Source of the DNA: Treponema sp.
GTDB lineage: Bacteria > Spirochaetota > Spirochaetia > Treponematales > Breznakiellaceae
Length of the DNA stretch: 12,765 bases
NCBI GenBank assembly: GCA_031266635.1
Contig: JAISAN010000070.1
Span: 1-12,765, forward strand
Direction: 5' to 3'
The position numbers and the translations under genes were made by a program. Every line of letters begins with the position of its first letter. Within the stretch, counting starts at the first letter, position 1. This document shows positions 1 to 5,698 of the stretch, piece after piece. Under the pieces are notes generated by a model. It searched no databases, was not told the DNA's origin, and saw only the letters and a program-made list of their open reading frames with translations.

Positions 1-252
1 AATGCTTTTGCCGAGTCCCTTCCCCCGGAAATGGTAGACGGTTCCGTAAAAACAGCCAGGGGTACGGCGGCGGCAAAGAATACGGCGGTCTGGGCCGCCA
101 GGGTGGACGCCATTGCGGTTGCAGCCGAGAATCTCCGGCAGGCTGAAGCAAAGTCCGGCTACCGGTTTGATAAACTTCTTGAGGCTCTGTCCGGAAAGAA
201 GCCGGCCAAAACGGTAAAGTCCAAAAAGACGGCTGTCAAAAAGCCCAAATGA
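1..252 (+). CDS. C-terminal end of unrecognised protein with Lys-rich tail (5' partial)
   Basis: The reading frame is open from the first base and ends at TGA 250-252, so at least 83 residues of a longer protein are visible; an internal ATG at 31 need not be the start. The visible part is Ala-rich and probably helical (AAAKNTAVWAARVDAIAVAAENL), followed by a strongly basic tail of repeated Lys/Ala/Pro/Thr (KKPAKTVKSKKTAVKKPK). Such tails occur in nucleic-acid-binding and other bacterial proteins, but I do not recognise the family and assign no function. It is the last gene before the mobile-element scrap and shows no link to the catabolic locus. Confidence 0.55.
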   Translation, partial: NAFAESLPPEMVDGSVKTARGTAAAKNTAVWAARVDAIAVAAENLRQAEAKSGYRFDKLLEALSGKKPAKTVKSKKTAVKKPK

Positions 253-321
253 ACTTCGATAACGAGAGTTCGACAAAGAAGAAAAGTCCGCGAATTATCG
301 CTACTTTATTAAGGCTTAAAA

Positions 322-342
322 ACCACCGCCTGCGGCGGTGGT
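322..342. terminator. Perfect 9-bp hairpin, terminator-like
   Basis: ACCACCGCC and GGCGGTGGT pair perfectly around a 3-nt loop (TGC). Read on the minus strand the stem is followed by a short T-run (TTTTTAAG), so it could terminate leftward transcription. Read on the plus strand it lies 70 nt after the stop of the first gene but has no T-run. The 5' end of a group II intron begins 7 nt downstream of the stem on the plus side. That position fits introns known to target terminator hairpins, whose insertion could have displaced a T-run. Confidence 0.5.
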
Positions 343-349
343 CATGTAT

Positions 350-909
350 GTGCGCCTCGGAATGGGGAGTAACTCGGCGGTGAAAGTCCGCTACACGCTT
401 GGTAGTAGGAAGCGGCGGACCTTCGGTCCGAAGCTGAACGGCAAGGGTGTCCATCGTGTGGAATCCGAAGGAAGCCTGCGAACAGTAGTTCGCTTGGCAA
501 AGTCCCGGACCCTTCCCCGTGCAAGCGGGTTCTTAACAGAAAGCGCATATAAGGCAGTATAAAGTGAAATCCGATACTACCCGAACCTTGTGGTGTAAAT
601 GCGGTGGTTACATGGGATGAAGGTTATTCGCCCTTACCCGGGGAGGTCTTGCACATACCTTGGAAGGCGACTGACGTATGTCCCGCCGTACAAGAACCTA
701 TGCAGCAATGTATAGCTGAAGTGAAGTGAAAGAAGTCAGCAGAGGCCATAGAGGTAGTGAGGAACGGTGACCGTGAAACAGTCGGATGAACGGGCCGAAC
801 GATGGGAAGTCTCAAGAAGCGAGAGGAAGGTGGGACAATGCGGAGAGAGCAGAAAACGAAGCTAGGGGAACTTGATTTCGGCTGTCATGAGGGGGATAGG
901 GTAGAACCC
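350..909 (+). mobile_element. Truncated group II intron (5' RNA domains, no 3' end)
   Basis: The element begins with GTGCGCC at 350, matching the conserved GUGYG 5' end of bacterial group II introns. It continues with recognisable domain I-IV text: GGTGAAAGTCCGCTAC (about 380), GTGTCCATCGTGTGGAATC (about 446), GGAAGCCTGCGAAC, CTTACCCGGGGAGGTCTTG (634-652) and AAGAAGTCAGCAGAGG (730-745). The start of an intron-encoded protein follows at 838. No domain V hairpin (GAGCCG...GUACGGUUC type) or domain VI is visible downstream, and the maturase stops after about 24 recognisable codons. The element therefore cannot splice or move by itself. The 3' breakpoint near 900-910 is estimated from where intron-protein similarity ends. 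The exact intron class is not certain; the RNA and protein start resemble the bacterial class E-like group from memory. Confidence 0.8.
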
Positions 910-927
910 AAAGACTTTACCCCGTAA
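838..927 (+). pseudogene. N-terminal remnant of group II intron reverse transcriptase/maturase
   Basis: ATG at 838 follows AGGAAGGTGGG, a plausible ribosome binding site. It encodes MRREQKTKLGELDFG, then CHEGDRVEP, and the frame stops at TAA 925-927 after 29 residues. The first 24 or so residues match the N-terminal leader I recall for intron-encoded proteins of this kind (MREEQKTKQ-ELxFG type), which normally run to over 400 residues. All reverse transcriptase motifs, the maturase X domain and any endonuclease domain are missing. The last codons (910-927) probably belong to unrelated DNA past the breakpoint. Confidence 0.6.
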
Positions 928-1027
928 GGTAGACACGATTAGCGACTTGCCTTGAGTTAAACACATCAGGCGCCTGATAGTCAAGCGCCGAATGGATACG
1001 AAGGATGCAATTTCTTTTTCGGGGCAT
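917..1027 (-). pseudogene. Possible C-terminal fragment of IS3-type transposase
   Basis: On the minus strand, a 36-residue frame contains RIHSALDYQAPDVFNS and ends with TAA at 917-919. RIHSALxYxxPxxF is the typical C-terminal end of the DDE integrase domain in IS3-family OrfB transposases, which normally follows the catalytic Glu by a few residues. No DDE residue or earlier motif is present, and a stop lies just before the ATG at 1027, so this is at most a terminal scrap. It contains a perfect 14-bp palindrome, ATCAGGCGCCTGAT (965-978). The match is short, so the call is tentative. Confidence 0.4.
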
Positions 1028-1059
1028 TTAGGCAGCCATGATAAAGTCCCGAACCGAAG

Positions 1060-1193
1060 TACCCCAACTCCCACATGTTTGCGGGACTGAAACAAAGGAC
1101 ATTCTCAGGATTGACAATATAGGGAACCGCCTCTTTTGGCAGCGTTCCGGTGGTAGCCCAAATGAATATGTGCGTGTCAAGGAGGATTTTCAC
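1060..1193 (-). pseudogene. Truncated PIN-domain (VapC-like) toxin, N-terminal part
   Basis: Reading leftward from GTG at 1193, the product begins KILLDTHIFIWA and reaches NPENVLCFSPANMWEL. This is the N-terminal signature of PIN-domain toxins, with the first metal-binding Asp in LLDTH and a conserved W-E near residue 42. Similarity ends there, near 1060. The frame continues to a stop at 981 with unrelated residues, so about two thirds of the usual 125-135 residues, including the later acidic site residues, are lost. The GTG start overlaps the antitoxin stop in a GTGA tetranucleotide, the normal coupling of such pairs. An intact version would be an RNase; this one should be inactive. Confidence 0.65.
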
Positions 1194-1444
1194 CTTTTCC
1201 CCTCGAAAAGCGCGGTTATCTCCTCCTGCCCCAGGGTGTCAAAATCCGGCGGAACAGAGACCTGTCCCTTCAAAAAACCGATGCGTGTTGGAAGGGTTTG
1301 CTCTGTTCCCGTCCGTTTTTCCCCGGCATCGGAAAAGATAAGGGTGAGTTTGGTCCGTCTGGCACCAACGGCTTCCGGCAGGGGCTGGTCAAGCCGCAGG
1401 ACCCGGCGGTCCTGGTCTATTTCAACAGTTTGTTCTATGGTCAT
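1190..1444 (-). CDS. Antitoxin of a VapBC-like toxin-antitoxin pair
   Basis: This 84-residue protein starts at ATG 1442-1444 and ends at TGA 1190-1192, overlapping the toxin GTG by GTGA. The N-terminal half (MTIEQTVEIDQDRRVLRLD... TKLTLIFSD) has the alternating pattern of a small beta-rich DNA-binding or dimerising domain. The C-terminal half (IGFLKGQVSVPPDFDTLGQEEI, then ALFEG) has the acidic 'PxDFDTxGxEEI' pattern seen in antitoxins paired with PIN toxins, where it wraps the toxin. I recognise the type, not a named family. The gene seems intact although its toxin is broken, so it is an orphan: it may be drifting, or it may still neutralise a related toxin elsewhere in the genome. Confidence 0.65.
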   Translation of the reverse strand: MTIEQTVEIDQDRRVLRLDQPLPEAVGARRTKLTLIFSDAGEKRTGTEQTLPTRIGFLKGQVSVPPDFDTLGQEEITALFEGKR

Positions 1445-1660
1445 GGTTCCAGTATAGAGCGGAATGGGCAGGGAGTAAAGGAACAGGGAGCAGAGAAGAA
1501 GAGAGCACCAAGCGCCGAATTTCCGGATAATTTTTTATCTGAAAAAGCGTGCCTGGTACCGAATTAGCCGGCTGAAAAAGTTCCGCGGCCGGCTGTAAAG
1601 GATTTGTTGGGGGTTTTGCTCCCTTTTAGTTTATTTATAGAGGATTGTATGTTTGGAGAA
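1445..1660. other. Gene-free stretch
   Basis: I see no supportable gene here. The stretch holds a purine-rich run (about 1465-1505), a weak 7-bp stem AGCCGGC/GCCGGCT (1566-1572 with 1588-1594) without a T-run, and a second copy of the 12-mer CAAGCGCCGAAT (1509-1520) that also occurs at 982-993. TATACT at 1451-1456 (minus strand) lies only 7 nt before the antitoxin start, too close to be assigned as its -10 box with confidence. Confidence 0.4.
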
Positions 1661-1726
1661 ATCTATTCGGCGATTATTCCGTAAAAAAGAGCAATAAGGA
1701 AAAAGTAAAGAGCAAAGGAAAAATGT

Positions 1727-1801
1727 CCGGGGTCAAACCGGGCGGCTTTTTTATGGGAAAAGGACATGGCGCTATATGTAGGGTATGTGGTCAGACCCCG
1801 G
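1727..1801. repeat. 75-bp segment bounded by imperfect inverted repeats (MITE-like)
   Basis: CCGGGGTCAAACC (1727-1739) and GGTCAGACCCCGG (1789-1801) are inverted copies matching at 11 of 13 positions. Similar GGGGTCAGACCCC-type ends are, from memory, common in short dispersed bacterial repeats. The segment overlaps the distal part of the decayed Rpn-like frame, where that frame no longer resembles its family. Copy number in the genome cannot be judged from this window. Confidence 0.35.
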
Positions 1802-1829
1802 TGGAGGAGGACTTTGCCTGTTAAGAATA

Positions 1830-1983
1830 GTGTTAATTTCCTCTGCGCTTTAAGCCGCGCTTCGTAGATCATCCGGTTCGCTTCGTCCGCGCTCATCACT
1901 TGCAGTTTGCTATACACTTCCCCTATCATCGGGTCCTTCTTCGCCAACACCTTGAATTCAACCTTGGGAAGCATGAGGATCAT
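1830..1983 (-). pseudogene. Decayed fragment of Rpn/PD-(D/E)XK nuclease-family 'transposase'
   Basis: On the minus strand from ATG 1983, the residues FKVLAKKDPMIGEVYSKLQV, then MSADEANRMIYEARLKAQRK, fit the C-terminal helical region of Rpn-type recombination-promoting nucleases (pattern 'DPxIGxAYxxLxxLSxDExxRMxYEAR'). The N-terminal nuclease core (PD-(D/E)XK) is absent, and a TAA codon lies four codons upstream of the ATG. The frame runs on to 1663 but becomes unrelated and hydrophobic after about 1840. The boundary at 1830 is approximate. Such fragments are frequent relics in spirochete and gut-anaerobe genomes. Confidence 0.5.
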
Positions 1984-2105
1984 ACAATTAGTTTACAGGA
2001 AAATGGGGGAGGAAGTGGGTTAGCGTTGCGGTAGGAGGGACAGGCTCAGGCTATCAGGGAAAAACCAGGGAGGGCTGAAAAAGCAGCAAAGTCAATAGTT
2101 TTTAC
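1984..2105. other. Gene-free leader before the catabolic locus
   Basis: Between the Rpn relic and the first promoter I see no gene, clear terminator or repeat. The plus strand is G-rich with no C-rich partner that would form a strong hairpin. Confidence 0.4.
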
Positions 2106-2134
2106 TTGACTGAATAAAATTTCACTCTTATAAT
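2106..2134 (+). promoter_or_regulatory. Sigma70 promoter P1 with embedded operator-like element
   Basis: TTGACT (2106-2111), a 17-nt spacer and TATAAT (2129-2134) form a near-consensus sigma70 promoter 25 nt before the hydroxylase start codon. The spacer holds TGAATAAAATTTCA (2111-2124), a TGAA-N6-TTCA dyad that recurs at the same place in the two other promoters of the window. An element placed between -35 and -10 usually serves a repressor, since a protein bound there would block RNA polymerase; that role is inferred. Confidence 0.8.
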
Positions 2135-2158
2135 AAACAAAATATCAGGGGCGAGCAA

Positions 2159-4876
2159 ATGGATGATTCTAAGTTGGCAGTTTTAACGGTTAATGGAAAG
2201 TCCGTTTCCGGCGGGGCGGATCGGAAGCTTTTGGATTTCCTGCGGGAAGACTTGGGGCTTACCGCGGCAAAAAACGGGTGTGGGTCCGGGGCCTGCGGGG
2301 CTTGTACGGTTCTGGTGGATGGCAAGGCTGTCCGCGCGTGTGTTACTCCGCTGGGAAAGCTCGAAGGAAAGACGGTTGTTACCCTGGAGGGCTTGACTCC
2401 CCGGGAAAAAGAGGTCTATGTGTTTGCGTTTGCGGAGGCAGGGGCTGTGCAATGCGGTTTCTGTATCCCCGGTATGGTCCTGAGCGCCAAGGCCCTTCTT
2501 GACGGCAACAATAATCCCACCGAAGCGGATATTCGTAAAGCGATTCGGTCCAATATCTGCCGGTGTACCGGGTATGTCAAGATCATTAAGGCCATTGAAA
2601 TTGCCGCCCGGCTTTTCCGGGAAAACGCAAGTCTCCCCGCCCAACAGTTCTCCGGTACTTTGGGGGAATATATGCACCGGGTGGATGCGGCGGCTAAAAC
2701 CCTGGGTACGGGAAAGTATGTGGACGATCTTTCCTTTGAGGGAATGGTCTATGCTTCCGCCCTTCGCTCGGCTCATCCCCGCGCGAAGGTCCTTAAAATT
2801 GACGCATCCGAAGCGCTGGCCCATCCTGACTGCCTGGGGGTTTTGACCGCCAGGGATGTACCGGGGAACATCAAAATAGGCCACCTGGCCTTTCTTTCTG
2901 ATTACGATGTGATGATCGCCGAGGGCAACATCACCCGGTTTATCAGCGACACAATCGCCATTGCCGTCTCCCGTACAAAAGAAAGCCTTAACGCGATAAA
3001 GTCCCTTGTCCGGGTTGATTACGAGGTTCTTGAACCCTTGACCAGTCCCGCAGCGGCAATGGCGCCCGGAGCGCCTCTTATCCACCAGAAAGAAAACAAC
3101 ATCCTCTCCCATGAACATCTGATCCGGGGGAACGCGGACGAAGTTTTGGCAAATTCAAAATATGTGGTAACGAACCGCTATTCCGTGCCCTTTACCGAAC
3201 ACGCTTTTATGGAGCCCGAATGTGCCATTGCGGTTCCCACTGGCGCCTTGTGTGCCGTATCCGCAGAGAAGCTTTTGGCATCTATTGTCCCTGGCCCTCC
3301 GGTGAGCGATGGACATGGTGGAACATCAAAAAGCATTATTGTGGAAGGTGATGATGGTTTGCCCTGGCTCACCCTCTATTCCGCGGGGCAAAGCATCTAC
3401 GATGAACAGCGGGAATGTTCCCGGATGCTGGGAATTCCCAAAGAGAAACTCCACGTCCGGGGCCAGCTTGTGGGGGGCGGTTTTGGGGGCAAGGAAGACA
3501 TGAGCGTCCAGCACCACGCATGCCTGGCGGCCTGGGTTTTGAAAAAACCGGTAAAGGTCCTGCTTTCCCGGCAGGAAAGCATCAACATCCACCCCAAGCG
3601 GCACGCCATGGAAATGGACTTTACCACCGGCTGCGATGAAAACGGCATCCTTACCGCCATGAAGGCGGTGCTCGTCTCCGACACCGGAGCCTACGCCAGC
3701 CTGGGGGGGCCGGTGCTCCAGCGGGCCTGTACTCACGCGGCGGGGCCCTACAACTACCAGATTATCGACATTGACGGCAAGGCGGTGTATACGAACAATC
3801 CCCCCGCCGGGGCCTTCCGGGGTTTCGGGGTCTGCCAGAGCTGTTTCGCCACGGAAAGCAACCTGAACCTGCTGGCGGAAATGGCGGGCCTAAGCCCCTG
3901 GGAGATCCGTTACCGCAACGCCATTCGGCCCGGCCAGGCGCTCCCCAACGGGCAGATCGCCGGGGAGGATACGGAACTGGAAGCCTGTCTCCTGGCGGTA
4001 AAAGATATATATGAAGAAACCCGGGCGGCGGGGAAGCACGCGGGAATCGCCTGCGCCCTCAAAAATTCCGGCATCGGGGTGGGGCTTCCCGACATTGGCC
4101 GCTGTATCCTTTCGGTGGAGGGGGGAATCGTCCACATCAGAACCAGCGCCGCCTGCATCGGCCAGGGGCTGGCCACCGTGACCACCCAGATTGTCTGCGA
4201 AACCCTGCGGATACCGCCGGACGCGGTTTTTGCCGAAGCCCCGGACACCCGGCGGACTCCCAATTCGGGAACCACCACCGCTTCCCGGCAGACCTTTTTC
4301 ACCGGGGAAGCCTCCCGGCAGGCGGCCCTCAAACTCAAGGAAGCCCTTGACGAAACAGGAGGGGATCTTGCCATGCTGGAAGGAAAGGAATTTTACGGCG
4401 AGTATTCGGGGATCACCGATCCTATGGGCAGCGACAAGCCCAACCCGGTCAGCCATGTGGCCTACGGCTACGCGGCTACGCTGGCAATTTTGGATGATGC
4501 GGGCCGGGTGGAGAAGGTGGTCGCCGCCTACGACATCGGTTCGGTGGTGAACCCCAAATCCGCGGAGGGGCAGATTGAGGGCGGCATCCTCATGGGCATG
4601 GGTTACGCCCTGACCGAAGATTTTCCCCTGGACCAGGGCCGCCCTAAAGCCAAGTACGGAACCCTGGGGCTTATCCGGGCCACCGAGGCCCCGCCCATGG
4701 AAATCAAATTGATCAAGCCCCGCCGTTCCGGGCCCCTGGCCTACGGGGTCAAGGGAGTGGGGGAACTGGCTACCATCCCGGTCTGTCCCGCCATTACCGG
4801 CGCGTATTATGAACGGGACGGACAAGTGCGGACAACATTGCCGATAGATCACAGTTTCTACCGGAAAGGAGATTGA
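2159..4876 (+). CDS. Fused [2Fe-2S]/molybdopterin hydroxylase, (selenium-dependent-type) xanthine dehydrogenase
   Basis: This 905-residue cytoplasmic enzyme of the xanthine dehydrogenase family should hydroxylate a purine-like ring. Residues 1-155 carry two [2Fe-2S] clusters: C41-x4-C46-x2-C49-x11-C61 and C99-x2-C102-x31-C134-x-C136. From about 170 come the two molybdopterin-binding domains, with GGGFGGKED (439-447), AFRGFG (552-557), GQG (668-670) and the catalytic Glu869 in GVKGVGEL. No FAD domain is present, so electrons must leave through a separate flavoprotein or another carrier. The layout matches E. coli XdhD and the enzymes annotated as selenium-dependent xanthine dehydrogenase; that family carries a labile selenium cofactor, and no in-frame TGA is needed. 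Residues about 361-400 look like an insertion. ATG 2159 follows AGGGG at 2147-2151. The exact substrate (xanthine, hypoxanthine, other) is not shown by sequence. Confidence 0.85.
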   Translation: MDDSKLAVLTVNGKSVSGGADRKLLDFLREDLGLTAAKNGCGSGACGACTVLVDGKAVRACVTPLGKLEGKTVVTLEGLTPREKEVYVFAFAEAGAVQCGFCIPGMVLSAKALLDGNNNPTEADIRKAIRSNICRCTGYVKIIKAIEIAARLFRENASLPAQQFSGTLGEYMHRVDAAAKTLGTGKYVDDLSFEGMVYASALRSAHPRAKVLKIDASEALAHPDCLGVLTARDVPGNIKIGHLAFLSDYDVMIAEGNITRFISDTIAIAVSRTKESLNAIKSLVRVDYEVLEPLTSPAAAMAPGAPLIHQKENNILSHEHLIRGNADEVLANSKYVVTNRYSVPFTEHAFMEPECAIAVPTGALCAVSAEKLLASIVPGPPVSDGHGGTSKSIIVEGDDGLPWLTLYSAGQSIYDEQRECSRMLGIPKEKLHVRGQLVGGGFGGKEDMSVQHHACLAAWVLKKPVKVLLSRQESINIHPKRHAMEMDFTTGCDENGILTAMKAVLVSDTGAYASLGGPVLQRACTHAAGPYNYQIIDIDGKAVYTNNPPAGAFRGFGVCQSCFATESNLNLLAEMAGLSPWEIRYRNAIRPGQALPNGQIAGEDTELEACLLAVKDIYEETRAAGKHAGIACALKNSGIGVGLPDIGRCILSVEGGIVHIRTSAACIGQGLATVTTQIVCETLRIPPDAVFAEAPDTRRTPNSGTTTASRQTFFTGEASRQAALKLKEALDETGGDLAMLEGKEFYGEYSGITDPMGSDKPNPVSHVAYGYAATLAILDDAGRVEKVVAAYDIGSVVNPKSAEGQIEGGILMGMGYALTEDFPLDQGRPKAKYGTLGLIRATEAPPMEIKLIKPRRSGPLAYGVKGVGELATIPVCPAITGAYYERDGQVRTTLPIDHSFYRKGD

Positions 4877-4877
4877 T

Positions 4878-5564
4878 ATGGAAAAATCAAAAAATACCCT
4901 GTCCCGGACGGATGAGCTTATCATCGAATCGTATAAAACGACGATGGAGGGCCTGGCGGCCTACTACGGTGAAGCTTTTGAAATCGTGCTCCATGACCTT
5001 ACCGATCTGGATCATTCGATCATCAAGATTGTCAACGGCTCTCATTCGGGCCGCAAGAGGGGGGCGCCCATTACCGACTTCGCCCTTTCCATGCTGGAGC
5101 AGATTAAAAAAAATAACGCCCCCGGCAGTTCCGCCGCCTATGGGGGGCCTTTTATCACCTACCTTTCTTCAAGCAAATACGGAAAGCCCGTTAGGTCCAC
5201 TACCATTGTGATTTTTGGGGAAAAGAAAAAACCCATCGGTCTTTTGTGCATCAACCTGTATCTGGACAGCCCCCTGGTTTCGCTGCTGCGGAATTTTTCC
5301 CTCGACGCCCCGGCGGAGTATATCGCGGAACATTTTATCAATGATTCGGACGAACTTATTGCCCGGTCCCTGGAGAAGGTAAAATCCGAAGTGCTGGCCG
5401 ATGGCGCGGTCCCGGTCTCTCAAAAAAACAAGGAGATTGTAACCCTCCTGTACTACCAGGGGATTTTCAAATTAAAAGACGCGGTCCAGACTGTTTCCCG
5501 GGACCTGGGCATTTCGAAAAATACGGTGTACCTCCATATCCGGGCGCTGGATGAAAAAACTTGA
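4878..5564 (+). CDS. YheO/DauR-type PAS-HTH transcriptional regulator
   Basis: This 228-residue protein has the YheO-like layout. An N-terminal PAS-like sensor (about 10-125) contains EIVLHDLTDLDHSIIKIVNG and SGRKRGAPITDFAL, both typical of the family. A C-terminal helix-turn-helix (about 170-226) includes KLKDAVQTVSRDLGISKNTV. The length is near the usual 220-240. The start codon is one base after the hydroxylase stop, with GGAGA (4868-4872) inside the hydroxylase end as ribosome binding site, so the two genes are co-transcribed and probably translationally coupled. Family members include DauR, which represses D-arginine catabolism in Pseudomonas. By position this protein is the likely sensor of a purine-pathway metabolite and the best candidate to bind the dyad shared by the three promoters; ligand and sign of control are unknown. 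Confidence 0.85.
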   Translation: MEKSKNTLSRTDELIIESYKTTMEGLAAYYGEAFEIVLHDLTDLDHSIIKIVNGSHSGRKRGAPITDFALSMLEQIKKNNAPGSSAAYGGPFITYLSSSKYGKPVRSTTIVIFGEKKKPIGLLCINLYLDSPLVSLLRNFSLDAPAEYIAEHFINDSDELIARSLEKVKSEVLADGAVPVSQKNKEIVTLLYYQGIFKLKDAVQTVSRDLGISKNTVYLHIRALDEKT

Positions 5565-5566
5565 GC

Positions 5567-5606
5567 CTGCCCCGTCGGACTGCGGGTCCGCGCCGGCCGG
5601 GGCCTG
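5567..5606 (+). terminator. GC-rich hairpin after the regulator gene
   Basis: GCCCCG (5569-5574) can pair with CGGGGC (5598-5603), with inner pairing GGAC (5577-5580) to GTCC (5586-5589). No T-run follows, so this is not a classical intrinsic terminator. It may still slow read-through between the hydroxylase-regulator unit and promoter P2, which starts 13 nt later. Confidence 0.3.
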
Positions 5607-5618
5607 GAACAAGCGTAC

Positions 5619-5646
5619 TTGACTGAAATTATTTCAGTGATAGAAT
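5619..5646 (+). promoter_or_regulatory. Sigma70 promoter P2 with best-conserved operator palindrome
   Basis: TTGACT (5619-5624), a 16-nt spacer and TAGAAT (5641-5646) lie about 50 nt upstream of the lipoprotein gene. The spacer carries CTGAAATTATTTCAG (5623-5637), a perfect 15-nt dyad except for its central base. It is the clearest of the three related elements in the window. It overlaps the 3' end of the -35 box and would block polymerase if bound. Confidence 0.8.
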
Positions 5647-5698
5647 AGATAAATTACATTGGAGCTGAAAAAAATTATTTTAACGGAGGAGATTGAAA

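Noticed and set aside
338..562. Open frame of 74 codons on the + strand inside the intron
   Set aside because: It lies wholly in the structured group II intron RNA domains; composition and lack of family resemblance mark it as chance.
1038..1457. Plus-strand frame of 139 codons over the toxin-antitoxin region
   Set aside because: The minus strand carries the recognisable PIN toxin start and antitoxin with GTGA coupling; the + frame has no family resemblance.
1566..1594. AGCCGGC/GCCGGCT stem as terminator
   Set aside because: Loop of 15 nt, only 7 pairs and no T-run on either side.
2183..3118. Long minus-strand frame of 311 codons opposite the hydroxylase gene
   Set aside because: It is an antisense shadow of a GC-rich coding gene whose Cys motifs and Mo motifs are unmistakable on the + strand.
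2159..4876. Selenocysteine in the hydroxylase because of the selenium-linked neighbours
   Set aside because: No in-frame TGA is read through; this enzyme type uses a labile selenium ligand, not selenocysteine.
3890..4924. Long minus-strand frame of 344 codons
   Set aside because: Antisense shadow of the hydroxylase C-terminus; no recognisable motif and no ribosome binding site context.
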